Of a stretch of 64,000 bases of DNA, positions 43,315-52,211 are shown piece after piece (position 1 is the stretch's first letter; each line of letters begins with the position of its first letter). The stretch comes from CAZNPU01 sp964575335. GTDB taxonomy: Bacteria; Planctomycetota; Phycisphaerae; Phycisphaerales; SM1A02. The stretch is from positions 124,001 to 188,000 of the forward strand of contig CAZNPU010000001.1 in NCBI GenBank assembly GCA_964575335.1. The letters are read 5' to 3'. The position numbers were made by a program, and so were the translations under genes. Under the pieces are notes generated by a model. The model saw only the letters and a list, made by a program, of their open reading frames with translations, was not told the origin of the DNA and made no database searches.

Positions 43315-44442
43315 ATGCCACGCACCGCAAAGAAGAAACAGCAAACCCGCACTGTCGCCGCAACAACCAAAACCGGACGAAAGCCGCTCACCTATGCCGC
43401 CGCCGGCGTGGATATCGAAGCCGGCGACACCATGGTGAATCTGATTGAGCACATGATGCGCCGCACCCACGGGCCGCGCGTCATCGGCAAGCACGGCGCG
43501 TTCGCTGGCATGTTCCGGCTCGATTACAACGAACAGTTGTTCAAGCGGAACTATCGTGAGCCTGTGCTGGTGGCGTGCACCGATGGTGTGGGCACAAAGG
43601 TCAAGCTTGCAGCAGAGCTGAAGATCTACAACACCGTGGGCATCGATTGCGTGGCGATGAACGTCAATGACATGATCGTGCAGGGGGCTGAGCCGCTGTT
43701 TTTCCTTGATTATCTCGGGGTGAACAAGGTGATCCCCGAGCGTGCTGCACAGATCGTCGAAGGTGTTGCCAAGGGGTGCGAACTGGCCGGCTGCGCATTG
43801 CTCGGCGGCGAGACGGCTGAAATGCCCGATGTTTATGCACCCAATGATTTTGATCTTGCCGGGTTTGCGGTGGGCGTGGTTGAGTTGGAACGCGCCATTG
43901 ATCCGTCGCGCGTTGAAAAGGGCGATGTGATCATCGGCCTGGCGTCCAGCGGCGTCCATTCCAACGGCTATTCGCTTGTCCGCCGCGTTGTGGAGCAAGC
44001 GAATCTCAAACTCAATCGCATATACAAATCGCTCGACCCCGACCGCCCGCTTGGCGAGGTACTGCTGGAGCCTACACGCATCTACGTCAAGTCAATCGTC
44101 AAGCTGCTGCGGAAATACACGGTGAAAAAGATCGTTAGCGGCATGGCGCATATCACCGGAAGCGGTTTGCCCGGCAACCTGCCGCGCGCGTTCTCTAAAG
44201 ATCTCGATGCACGGATTGATCTGAAAAGCTGGGATGTCCCGCCGGTCTTCGAGTTTCTGCAAAAGCACGGCAACATCGAGCGCAGCGAAATGTTCAACGT
44301 CTTCAACATGGGCGTGGGTTATACGCTCATCGTGCGGCCGAGCTTTGCTGATTCGATCGTAAGACATCTTCGCCGCAGCGGTGAGACGGCCTTTATCATG
44401 GGCGAAATCGTACAAGGCAGCGGCATCGTGCGGATGGAATAA
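43315..44442 (+). CDS. purM: Phosphoribosylformylglycinamidine cyclo-ligase
   Basis: A 375-residue cytoplasmic enzyme forming aminoimidazole ribotide from FGAM with ATP in purine synthesis. ATG 43315 starts a basic extension (MPRTAKKKQQTRTVAATTK) of about 25 residues not typical of PurM. The core then begins at LTYAAAGVDIEAG. Motifs follow in order: DGVGTKVKLA, VAMNVNDMIVQGAEPLFFLDY, LLGGETAEMPDVY and GLASSGVHSNGYSLVR. The C-terminus is normal. No other purine gene is nearby. The antisense gene at 44092 appears to overlap its last 350 bases, most likely because of a frameshift in that gene. Confidence 0.95.
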   Translation: MPRTAKKKQQTRTVAATTKTGRKPLTYAAAGVDIEAGDTMVNLIEHMMRRTHGPRVIGKHGAFAGMFRLDYNEQLFKRNYREPVLVACTDGVGTKVKLAAELKIYNTVGIDCVAMNVNDMIVQGAEPLFFLDYLGVNKVIPERAAQIVEGVAKGCELAGCALLGGETAEMPDVYAPNDFDLAGFAVGVVELERAIDPSRVEKGDVIIGLASSGVHSNGYSLVRRVVEQANLKLNRIYKSLDPDRPLGEVLLEPTRIYVKSIVKLLRKYTVKKIVSGMAHITGSGLPGNLPRAFSKDLDARIDLKSWDVPPVFEFLQKHGNIERSEMFNVFNMGVGYTLIVRPSFADSIVRHLRRSGETAFIMGEIVQGSGIVRME

Positions 44443-44961
44443 CACAGCGTGCGGGATTGCTGTGTACGTCAATTGCACATGCAGGAATTCAATACCGCCC
44501 ACCTTACGCTGTGCCGCTACTGCACTGTTGCAATCCCATTCACGCCTGGGGGGGTTTGCGTTGGCTGCACCGCGTGATGCGTCAGGTGTCTTGCTGCGGC
44601 GACGTTTTTCGTATTGCCGTGGCGCATTCGGATCGTACCAGTGTCCCTCGGGGGTCTTGATGTTGTGCTCATCCATGTACGCCCGCACTTCGTCAAGCTT
44701 TTGAAACAGAACCGGGAAATCTTCTGACCAGAACGTCAGTTCGAATCGCCGATATGACCCATCGCCCTGCGGCACGCCTTCGACGATCTTCAGGCACGGG
44801 TTGCCGTTGGACGCTCTTCGAATCTGCAGCGCGTACTTGCGCGGGCCGGCGGAATCGAACACCCACGTGTTGACAATCTGCTGTTTCGATTTGTTTTTTC
44901 CCGCGCGTTGCTGCGATCCTGCACCTGCTTCGCGACTGCTGCGATTCTGAGCGTTGGCCAT
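44092..44961 (-). CDS. PUR-alpha/DUF3276-like nucleic-acid-binding protein with probable frameshift extension
   Basis: The frame from ATG 44961 encodes 289 residues. Only the first 135 or so look real: a basic tail, then NTWVFDSAGPRKYALQIRR and RRFELTFWSEDFPVLFQKLDEVRAYMDEH, which match the PUR fold of small single-stranded DNA/RNA-binding proteins. At residue about 139 a run of seven C (G7 at 44548-44554 on the plus strand) encodes NPPR. With one more C the frame would end at once (NPPQA stop); with one fewer it ends 13 codons later. Past this point the translation runs antisense into purM and looks like noise. I read it as a homopolymer indel. PUR assignment is moderate. Confidence 0.6.
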   Translation of the reverse strand: MANAQNRSSREAGAGSQQRAGKNKSKQQIVNTWVFDSAGPRKYALQIRRASNGNPCLKIVEGVPQGDGSYRRFELTFWSEDFPVLFQKLDEVRAYMDEHNIKTPEGHWYDPNAPRQYEKRRRSKTPDASRGAANANPPRREWDCNSAVAAQRKVGGIEFLHVQLTYTAIPHAVLFHPHDAAALYDFAHDKGRLTAAAKMSYDRISKARPHDERITHAHVEDVEHFAALDVAVLLQKLEDRRDIPAFQINPCIEIFRERARQVAGQTASGDMRHAANDLFHRVFPQQLDD

Positions 44962-45246
44962 GGCGATCTCCTTCCGGATTTCTCAATGAAGTGGCGAAGT
45001 TGATGCGTGATGACGACGCGAGGCGACACGCAGACGACACGAAACAGATACCCAAAATCTACCAAACAAACTAACGTCGCACAATCGAATTGCTGATGCG
45101 TTTGCACTGGTAGTTTGGCAATTCCGCAAGCGAGACATGAGCGCATGAAAATCGCTGGTGGCCGAATTGACTGCGGTTTGCAGCAAATTCTGCCGGTGAC
45201 TGCGATTGCGATTTGGCGGCCTGCCGCCATGAGACACAGCTGCGCA

Positions 45247-45708
45247 TCATTCTGCGTCGCGTACTCGGCGGCCGCGGCGGAGATCTTTTTTCTCCGCATG
45301 CGCGCGTTTGGCGGCAAGGCGCTTTTCCTGTGCAGCTTTCGATGGCTTGGTCTTGCGGCGAATGCGTGGTTTCTTCATCGCCTGCTTCACCATCGCCTGC
45401 AGCCGCTCGATACACGCTTGTTTGTTGTCAAGCTGCGAGCGATAGGTTTCAGCATGGATGACAATCTCATCCGCAGCGGTCAATCGCCTGCCCGCGAGAC
45501 GCCGCAGACGGTCCGCAGCATCGTCGGGCATGCCTTGAATCGCTCCAACCGCAACGCGCAGTTCAGCTCGCGTGCTGAGTTTGTTGACAGCCTGACCCCC
45601 CGGACCGCCTGAGCGTGAGAAACTGAATCGCGCTGCGGCGCGCGGCAACTGCACGCCCGGCGCCAGGACGATCATTCGCTCAGATTGTGAACTTTCTGCA
45701 GCAGCCAT
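45247..45708 (-). CDS. arfB: Peptidyl-tRNA hydrolase ArfB-like release factor
   Basis: A 153-residue protein from ATG 45708 (MAAAESSQSERM). The class I release factor loop RSGGPGGQAVNKLSTRAEL carries the catalytic GGQ, and the domain lacks the stop-codon-reading part. A basic Lys/Arg-rich tail (MKKPRIRRKTKPSKAAQEKRLAAKRAHAEKK) matches ArfB (YaeJ), which inserts in the empty mRNA channel. ArfB rescues stalled ribosomes in a tmRNA-independent way. Length is slightly longer than E. coli YaeJ (140). It is head to head with the outer-membrane-type gene at 45801. Confidence 0.92.
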   Translation of the reverse strand: MAAAESSQSERMIVLAPGVQLPRAAARFSFSRSGGPGGQAVNKLSTRAELRVAVGAIQGMPDDAADRLRRLAGRRLTAADEIVIHAETYRSQLDNKQACIERLQAMVKQAMKKPRIRRKTKPSKAAQEKRLAAKRAHAEKKDLRRGRRVRDAE

Positions 45709-45800
45709 TGCTGAACACTTGGTGCATCGCCGCATTCACGATAGGCTGTCAGCTCGCTCGATGGAGCGGAAAACTTCCTTTCATTCATATGTGGTGCATC

Positions 45801-46673
45801 ATGCGAAACCATGTTGTTGTTTCAGTTCTGGCTCTTGCTCTCGGTGCGGCGATGTCTTCCGAGGCGCTGGCCTTGGCGGAGTCGCAGTCCCTTGATTCGG
45901 ACGCCTCGCGCAAGGGCCTTGAAATTGAAATATCCCCCGGCGTGTGGGTTCCTCGACTGCGCGGCGATGTCCGCCTGGGGCCATCACTAGCCGCAAGCGA
46001 CATCTCGCTGGATGAAACGCTTGATCTCGATCAAAGCGAGCCCACGTTCAATCTTGAAATCGCAATTCGAAAAGACGATAGCTGGCAGATCGACCTCAAC
46101 GGCTTTGGCTTTTCCGTCGATCACAGCGGCGCTGTCAACGGTCATGGCGTATTCGGCAGCCTGCAATTAAATGATGGCGATCCATACAGCGCATCATTTG
46201 AGATCAACTCCGCTGCGATTGAGCTGGCATACTGGTTCTGGCAGCCGTACTGTTTCGGCGAGACCGCCGACGGCCGCTACTGTGCAACCGATCTGCGATT
46301 TGCGCCGTTGGTTGGCTTTCGCTATGCCGACATCGATTACTCGCTGCGGCTGCTTGGCGAGGGTGAAGAGAAAGTCGGCGGCGAATGGATCGCAGCGATT
46401 GTGGGCGGACGCATGCAACTGCGTTACGACCTGCCGGATTCATTCCCGATGGGCGAAGAATTGCGCATCGACGGCGTGGTGGGCATCGGTCCGGCGTTCG
46501 GCGGCGATGGCGGATGGGCATCGCACATTCGCGCAAGCTTAAGCTGGTACTTCACACATAACTTCGGCGTGACCGTTGGCTACCGGCTGATTCACTTCAA
46601 CGTTGAGGATGGCGATTTTGAGTTCGACGGCGGCTTGCAGGGCATGTTCGTGGGCGGCTCGCTGCGCTTCTGA
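45801..46673 (+). CDS. Exported outer-membrane beta-barrel-like protein
   Basis: A 290-residue protein. ATG 45801 gives a signal peptide (HVVVSVLALALGAAMSSEALA); ATG 45789 is an alternative. Alternating polar/hydrophobic strands, many Gly and aromatic residues, and a terminal GMFVGGSLRF ending in Phe are the features of OmpA-type or porin-like barrels. Two or three cysteines (PYCFGETADGRYC) may form a disulfide in a loop. I do not recognise a family. An outer-membrane place is inferred from the strand pattern and the terminal Phe. Confidence 0.62.
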   Translation: MRNHVVVSVLALALGAAMSSEALALAESQSLDSDASRKGLEIEISPGVWVPRLRGDVRLGPSLAASDISLDETLDLDQSEPTFNLEIAIRKDDSWQIDLNGFGFSVDHSGAVNGHGVFGSLQLNDGDPYSASFEINSAAIELAYWFWQPYCFGETADGRYCATDLRFAPLVGFRYADIDYSLRLLGEGEEKVGGEWIAAIVGGRMQLRYDLPDSFPMGEELRIDGVVGIGPAFGGDGGWASHIRASLSWYFTHNFGVTVGYRLIHFNVEDGDFEFDGGLQGMFVGGSLRF

Positions 46674-46777
46674 TATGCGTGCGATTGCGGGATGCGCCAT
46701 CGCAAAGCGGCGCATCAGCGTCACTTGTTTCATATGCTGTTGCTGCTTTCCCTGCTGCAATCATCACGGCATCCAAC

Positions 46778-47980
46778 ATGGCCGAGGTCGTACTCGAACA
46801 GGTCTGTAAGCGCTACGGCGGGTTGTTTCAATCGCGCGCAAGCGTTTGGGCGGTGCGCGATCTGAACCTGCGCGTGCGCGATGGCGAACTGTTGGCGCTT
46901 GTTGGACCGTCGGGCTGCGGCAAAACCACCACGCTTCGACTGATTGCGGGGCTGGAGCGCCTCACCAGCGGAACAGTCCGCATTGAGGGCAGAATCGTCA
47001 ACGACCTTCACCCGCGCGATCGGCACGTGGCGATGGTGTTTCAGGATGACGGCCTGTATCCGCACATGACAGCGAGGCAGAACATGGCCTTCGGCTTGCG
47101 CATGCGCAAAACGCAGCGCGAGGTCATCGAGCGCAAAGTCACAGCCGCTGCTGAGGCGCTGGGCATTGCTGATTTGCTGGACCACAAGCCCGGCGCGATG
47201 TCAGGCGGGCAGCGGCAGCGTATCGCGCTGGCGAAGGCGATTGTGCTTGAGCCGAAGTGCTTTCTGTTTGACGAACCGCTGAGCAACCTCGATCCGCAGT
47301 GGCGCCGCCGCCTGTGCACGGAGATCAAAGCGCTGCACCGCCGACTGCAGACAACCATGATCTACGTCACCCACGATCAGGAAGAAGCGATAACGCTTGG
47401 CGATCGCATCGCGGTCATGGCTGAAGGCCAGTTGCAACAGGTCGGCACGCCGATGGAAATCTATCACCAGCCGCTCAATCGCTTCGTGGCGGAATTTTTC
47501 GGCACGCCGCCGATGAACTTTCTGGAAGGGCGGATCGAACAGCATGCCGGCCGGTTGTATTGGACCGATGGCGCAGACCTCCGCTGCTTATTGCACAGCA
47601 CCATGACTGAGGGGGCGGCAGGATTCGTCGGCCGCACTGTCACGCTTGGCGTGCGGCCGGAGCATCTGCACTTGCAAGGTGCCGAAGCGTCTGCGCAGCA
47701 TGACGAACCGGCGCTCAAATTGAAGGTGGCATTTACCGAATGGCTTGGCGATCAGATGAACATTCACGGCATGACCGATTCGGGCAGGCAACTGGTTATG
47801 CGCGCCAGCGCCTGCGATTGCAACACTATCAGTGCAGGCGCGACCGTCACGGCGCATATCGACACTGCAGCCATTCACCTCTTCGAACCGGGCGCATACG
47901 GCCGAAGCCTGCGCGGGCCTGGCTGTTTGCCTGCCCACGATGACTCCGTCGGTCGGCCGTGCAACGGAGTTTGCCGCTGA
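46778..47980 (+). CDS. ABC transporter ATPase of the UgpC/MalK type
   Basis: A 400-residue nucleotide-binding subunit from ATG 46778. Walker A is LVGPSGCGKTTTLRLIAGLE, the Q-loop is MVFQDDGLYPHMT, the signature is MSGGQRQRIALAKAI, Walker B is CFLFDEPLSNLDP and the switch is YVTHDQEEA. The C-terminal 160 residues form the TOBE-type regulatory domain (LGVRPEHL near residue 290) seen in carbohydrate importers. Partner permeases and binding protein are not nearby, so the ATPase probably serves systems encoded elsewhere, as MsiK does in actinomycetes. The last 20 residues (RSLRGPGCLPAHDDSVGRPC) look like a non-conserved tail. Confidence 0.88.
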   Translation: MAEVVLEQVCKRYGGLFQSRASVWAVRDLNLRVRDGELLALVGPSGCGKTTTLRLIAGLERLTSGTVRIEGRIVNDLHPRDRHVAMVFQDDGLYPHMTARQNMAFGLRMRKTQREVIERKVTAAAEALGIADLLDHKPGAMSGGQRQRIALAKAIVLEPKCFLFDEPLSNLDPQWRRRLCTEIKALHRRLQTTMIYVTHDQEEAITLGDRIAVMAEGQLQQVGTPMEIYHQPLNRFVAEFFGTPPMNFLEGRIEQHAGRLYWTDGADLRCLLHSTMTEGAAGFVGRTVTLGVRPEHLHLQGAEASAQHDEPALKLKVAFTEWLGDQMNIHGMTDSGRQLVMRASACDCNTISAGATVTAHIDTAAIHLFEPGAYGRSLRGPGCLPAHDDSVGRPCNGVCR

Positions 47981-47998
47981 GTTTGAGTTTCTGTGCGC

Positions 47999-50224
47999 TC
48001 AATCGTCAAACGGCAGATCGAAATCGATCTTGTTGTTCGGTTCTGAATTGATTAGCGAGCGGAATTCCCATGCCGACATCTGCGTGACGTGGCCATCGTG
48101 AAAGACCACTGCGACGGTGCGATGCTGGGCGTACATCGAGCGGTCGTAGCCCACCACCTGCTGGTCAGGCCGCTTTACCGTGCCGGGTGACTGGGTGAGA
48201 TCGAACCAGTAATCGCTGCCGCCGTCGGCTGCGGGGCCGAAGGGAGAGGACAGCATGTCGTCTGTAATGAAGTTCTTCTGAACGAGCGCCTGCAGATTGC
48301 CAGGCATCTTGCCCTGCTCCTGCTCGTACATATTGATGGCCATATGGAGGCTGCGGAGCTGCGTCATGCTTCTGGTTGCTCGGGCCGTCTCACGGGCTTT
48401 GCCCAGCGCAGGCAATGTGAGGCCCGTAACAAGCCCCGTCGCAGCCACTGCGCTGGTTGCGCCGCCGAATGCGCCTGCCGAACCGGTCAGATTGACCAGC
48501 CACGAGCGATCAAAGGTCCAGGTTGTCACCAGATCGTCGTCATGGAAACTCGCAACCGTAACGGTGGCCTTGGCGTTGGCGGCCAGTTCATGAAATGGCG
48601 GCATGATCAGGCCGGGATCGCGCGCGTGATTGTTGGGGGAGCGCACCGCGTTGGACAACGCCGCGGCGCCCATGCTCATCAAGCCATAGCCGCTGCGCAA
48701 CAACCGCGGCGTATTGGCGAACGTGATCTGAATCGCATTGTTCATCGATTGCTGCGCGATCATTTCCCTGAACTGGGGATTGTCGGTCAGGTCGTTTCGT
48801 CCGTTTCGCATCTGATTGGCCGCAGCCATAAGCCCCTGGGGTGAGGCGGCAGCAAACAGGTGGCCATCAGTGAGCGCAAAGCTCAATTCCAGCGGAATCG
48901 GCAGGCCGGGGAAGCTCAGGACGGTTATCGACAGGTCTTCAATGGTTCGCTCAGCAAAGCGCACATATCCCTTGGCGTGCTGCTTGGCCATCTGATTGGC
49001 GGCTGCAGTGATGCGGGTGATGGTTTGATTCAGAGCGTCAGGATTGGTGACTTCCACAAAGCCCGCTATGGAGAGCAGCCCGCCGCCACCGGTCGAATCG
49101 GACATATAGACCGCCGTGCGCTCACCAAGGTGATCGAGAATATCGCGCTGCAGGTGAACGCCGGTGCGCATTTCCAGTATGGCAAAGGGATCCTGCTCGC
49201 GCATTTCCTCAGGCAGAGTGTTGTTGAGCATTTGTCCCAGACCAGCGATGTTGTAACGCGATATCTGAGCATACGTGGCGTCGGCCGGAATGCCGCGAAG
49301 ATCATCGGGTGTGAGCGGGCCGCTGGGCAGCAGGCCCACGCGCTTCATGAATTGACGGTAGTTCTCGCAATGCAGGACGGCATATGCGCGATCATCGCCG
49401 TAGCCCATGCCGAACTCAAACCGCCCTGCATCAGGGCCGAGCAGTCCCATCAACTCAAGCTGCTTGCGGGTCGCCTCGGCTTCTGGATCGCCCTTGGCCT
49501 GCTCAATTGCCATTTCGAGCAGCGGCTGCATCTGCTGGGCGTCATAGCGCAACGCCAGCACCGGCTCAATGCCCTGCGGAAGACCCATCGCCCCAAGTTC
49601 CAGCGGCTCATCAAGCAATCGATTGATCGCCAGTACGAATGCCGGCTGACCGCCAATCTCGATGGGGCCGTAGTACATCGTTACCCCGTCGTCGAGCTGT
49701 GCCTGTCGCATGCCCGACTTGTTGGGAACCGGGCGGCTGGGGCCGGGCAGCGCGAACGCTGCCACACCGGCAAAGTGGCCCGCCAGCTCTTCAGCATGCT
49801 GGGCATCCCTGGCGAAGAAGCTCAGTTGCATGTAGATCGGTAGACCGTTGCCTGCCTGAGCTTCTTCTTCCAGCATGCCGACACGAAGGGTCAACGGCCT
49901 GGTCAACAGTTCCAGCACGAATTGCCCGCCAACCGCAGCAATCGGCGGCTGACCAAGCTCGCGAGGCAGTTCGCCAATGCGATCGATCACCATGCCCAAT
50001 GCCTTCGCCAGCGCTGCGTCCTTGGGGTCGACAAGAATGCCATCCAGCCCTGCTGAATAAACCACAAGCCCATCGGCAGTTGCGTTGTTGTTGGGCTGAT
50101 TCGCGCCGTGCGCATTCTGCTTAGGCCTGGCAACAACGGATGCGGACACAACCAGCAACGCCACGCACATGAAAACCGCAGGTGTTCCAACCAGACGTGT
50201 GCTTCGCACGGCAGAGCCTCCCAT
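47999..50224 (-). CDS. Large exported protein with C-terminal pseudopilin-like module
   Basis: A 741-residue protein. ATG 50224 gives a signal peptide (GTPAVFMCVALLVVSASVVA). Residues 50-560 are a repeated alpha/beta region resembling DUF3352-type planctomycete proteins. Around residue 605 the sequence turns to LTLPALGKARETARATRSMTQLRSLHMAINMY, which resembles the N-terminal helix region of type II pseudopilins. A SPFGPAADGG segment and VAVVFHDGHVTQMSAWEF follow, the latter like the H-X9-DG motif in planctomycete prepilin-like proteins. Such modules normally stand alone with an N-terminal cleavage site; here it is C-terminal. It converges with the UgpC-like gene 18 bases away. Confidence 0.65.
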   Translation of the reverse strand: MGGSAVRSTRLVGTPAVFMCVALLVVSASVVARPKQNAHGANQPNNNATADGLVVYSAGLDGILVDPKDAALAKALGMVIDRIGELPRELGQPPIAAVGGQFVLELLTRPLTLRVGMLEEEAQAGNGLPIYMQLSFFARDAQHAEELAGHFAGVAAFALPGPSRPVPNKSGMRQAQLDDGVTMYYGPIEIGGQPAFVLAINRLLDEPLELGAMGLPQGIEPVLALRYDAQQMQPLLEMAIEQAKGDPEAEATRKQLELMGLLGPDAGRFEFGMGYGDDRAYAVLHCENYRQFMKRVGLLPSGPLTPDDLRGIPADATYAQISRYNIAGLGQMLNNTLPEEMREQDPFAILEMRTGVHLQRDILDHLGERTAVYMSDSTGGGGLLSIAGFVEVTNPDALNQTITRITAAANQMAKQHAKGYVRFAERTIEDLSITVLSFPGLPIPLELSFALTDGHLFAAASPQGLMAAANQMRNGRNDLTDNPQFREMIAQQSMNNAIQITFANTPRLLRSGYGLMSMGAAALSNAVRSPNNHARDPGLIMPPFHELAANAKATVTVASFHDDDLVTTWTFDRSWLVNLTGSAGAFGGATSAVAATGLVTGLTLPALGKARETARATRSMTQLRSLHMAINMYEQEQGKMPGNLQALVQKNFITDDMLSSPFGPAADGGSDYWFDLTQSPGTVKRPDQQVVGYDRSMYAQHRTVAVVFHDGHVTQMSAWEFRSLINSEPNNKIDFDLPFDD

Positions 50225-50579
50225 ATCGCGACAGAAAAGTGTGAACGTGAAAAGCGAAACCCCAACTATTGACTCATTCAGCGACAAACGAAGAAGCAGT
50301 AGAAGATTCTTCGTCGGAATCAGAAAACTTGTTCGGCATCACCTTAGCGGATTTTTACCTGGACGCATATGCTGCCGGGCCAAAAAGCGATGCAAACGTC
50401 AGGCAACGGTCCGGGATCGGTTGGGCACGCTGCCCCACAAAAAGACAGCAGCACGAACCCCTGAACCCAGCAAGTCTTATTTTTCGAATTATTCCACGTT
50501 GGTGAATCGCATCTTTACCATGCTTAGCTTGCTGCATCCAGGTTACGTTGCTTTGGGTTGTGAAAGTGCCGCGAAAGCG
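50225..50579. other. Intergenic region, no gene seen
   Basis: About 355 bases upstream of the 741-residue protein and downstream of the Fpg-family gene. A small inverted repeat (CGAAGAA at 50289, TTCTTCG at 50307) is present. No supported gene or terminator with a U-tract is visible. Confidence 0.35.
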
Positions 50580-51419
50580 TCAGCGCTGGACCGCGGGCAC
50601 CCATGCGGTGGTGCGGCCTGCGATCGTGTCATGACGGATGCGCTCGCCGCGTGCGGTTTGTGCGTTGCGGTTTTTCCCCCAGCGGTGATGAAATAGCCAT
50701 GTACGCGGGTAGCGGTCGCTTTGCGCATTGGCCGCCACCGCTGTCTCAATCACACGTTTGAGCGACAAACGCAACCGCTTGATTTGTTCATCACTGAGCT
50801 CGGTGGTGCGTCGCCACGGACTGATGCGCGCATGATACAGCACCTCATCAGCCACCCAGTTGCCCACGCCCGCAGCAAATGTCTGATCCAGCAGCAGCGC
50901 TTTGATGTTGGTGCGGCGCTGGCGCAGCAGCTTCACGAATGTATCGGGTGATGGAAGTTCAAGCAGCGGATCAAAACCCAGTGTGCTGATCGGGGGTTCG
51001 TGAAGCGGATCGCAGCGCAGGCGTATTCGAGCAAGTCGCCGGCCATCAACCATGATCAGTTCACTGCCATCGCTCATATGCAGATGCAGTTTCGTAAACC
51101 GTGGCGGCCAGCTTGCATCGACTTTCTTGCCGCTTGAAACCAGTTGCACGCCACGTTCGTTTGGCGTGCGGAACCCGCCGGTCATGCCGAAGTGAATAAG
51201 CAGATGCGGCGGCGAATCAAGCTCAAACCACACATGCTTGCCGCGGCGATAGATGCCAATAACGCGCTTCCCGGTGAGCACGCTGCACACCCGCGCCGGT
51301 TCGACATCATCAGCAAAGACGATGCAATCATCAGCGCACTGCGCCGATGCGATCACTTTGCCAGCCGCAACAGCTTCGGCCATGCGACGACCAGCCTCAA
51401 CTTCGGGCAGTTCAGGCAT
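50580..51419 (-). CDS. Fpg/Nei-family DNA glycosylase, zincless finger
   Basis: A 279-residue base-excision repair enzyme. ATG 51419 is fixed by MPELPEVEAGRR, where Pro2 becomes the catalytic N-terminal proline and Glu3 the acid. The helix-two-turn-helix region has LLLDQTFAAGVGNWVADEVLYHARISP. The conserved Lys sits in YRRGKHVWFEL. The C-terminal finger reads RNAQTARGERIRHDTIAGRT TAWVPAVQ (split here). All four Cys of the usual CxxC/CxxC zinc site are replaced (two Ala, two Val), while the GRTT Arg that contacts DNA is kept. This is a zincless finger as in some Nei-like proteins. Formamidopyrimidine or related oxidised bases are the expected substrates; specificity is uncertain. Confidence 0.88.
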   Translation of the reverse strand: MPELPEVEAGRRMAEAVAAGKVIASAQCADDCIVFADDVEPARVCSVLTGKRVIGIYRRGKHVWFELDSPPHLLIHFGMTGGFRTPNERGVQLVSSGKKVDASWPPRFTKLHLHMSDGSELIMVDGRRLARIRLRCDPLHEPPISTLGFDPLLELPSPDTFVKLLRQRRTNIKALLLDQTFAAGVGNWVADEVLYHARISPWRRTTELSDEQIKRLRLSLKRVIETAVAANAQSDRYPRTWLFHHRWGKNRNAQTARGERIRHDTIAGRTTAWVPAVQR

Positions 51420-51572
51420 TGCGGCGTGGCGTCCAGCGTTCAAGGTCTGTGAAACAGTTCATATCAAGCTCTTTCCCGATCCATTGGCTCACATCATGTT
51501 CGTAGAGTCTGGCTGATTCATTTTGATCGACCGATCGATGATCGTTGCATCCGCCCACACGGAGTCTGCCAC

Positions 51573-52097
51573 ATGGCACGAAACAATTACAATAACAGCA
51601 ACAACAACGCGCACAAAGAACTGCTGATTCGCTGGCTGAATGATGCGTACGCAATGGAGCAGTCGCTGATTCCGGTTATGGAGAATCATGCCAAGGACGC
51701 CAAGGATCATCCTGAAATGCAGCGGCGCATCCAGGAGCATGCCGAGGAAACCAGGCGGCACGCTGAGATGGTCAAGCGATGCATCGAACGACTGGGGTCG
51801 AGCACCTCAGCAGCGAAAACTGCTGTCAACAAAATCATGGGTCAGTTGCAGGCCATTTCCACCGGCATGTCGCAGGACGAATTGGTGAAGAACAATATTG
51901 CCGACATCGCCACTGAGCATTTCGAGGCTGCGTGCTATCGCTCATTGATTGCTGCAGCTGAAGACATAGGCGATCGCGAGACGGCGCAGATCTGCGAGGA
52001 AATTCTGCGCGATGAAGAGGACATGGCTCATTTCCTGGAGCAGCAACTGCCCCGAACCACCGTTGAGGTTCTGCACGAATACGCCGCTGCGCACTGA
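51573..52097 (+). CDS. YciF-like ferritin-fold protein (DUF892)
   Basis: A 174-residue cytoplasmic four-helix protein. ATG 51573 is followed by an Asn-rich stretch (NNYNNSNNN) encoded by AAC/AAT triplets. The family core begins HKELLIRWLNDAYAMEQSLIPVMENHAKDA and continues with HAEETRRHAEMVKRCIERLG and DIATEHFEAACYRSLIAAAEDIG. Helix residues that bind a di-metal site in ferritin-like proteins (Glu and His in ETRRHAEM and EHFEA) are present. YciF-type proteins are stress-associated and of unknown reaction. A strong terminator follows 30 bases downstream, so it is monocistronic. Confidence 0.88.
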   Translation: MARNNYNNSNNNAHKELLIRWLNDAYAMEQSLIPVMENHAKDAKDHPEMQRRIQEHAEETRRHAEMVKRCIERLGSSTSAAKTAVNKIMGQLQAISTGMSQDELVKNNIADIATEHFEAACYRSLIAAAEDIGDRETAQICEEILRDEEDMAHFLEQQLPRTTVEVLHEYAAAH

Positions 52098-52128
52098 CAT
52101 GCGCCTGCATGGCAACAGGAAAGAACAT

Positions 52129-52160
52129 GCCGCGCGACTGCATTCGTCGCGCGGCTTTTC
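52129..52160 (+). terminator. Intrinsic terminator of the YciF-like gene
   Basis: GCCGCGCGAC, loop TGCATTC, then GTCGCGCGGC give a perfect 10-bp GC-rich stem, followed by TTTTCTT on the plus strand. It lies 32 bases after the stop at 52097. Confidence 0.92.
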
Positions 52161-52211
52161 TTCTGCGCGTTATATCCACAGAACAGAAGAGCGCAGCAGC
52201 AACCCCAGCGC

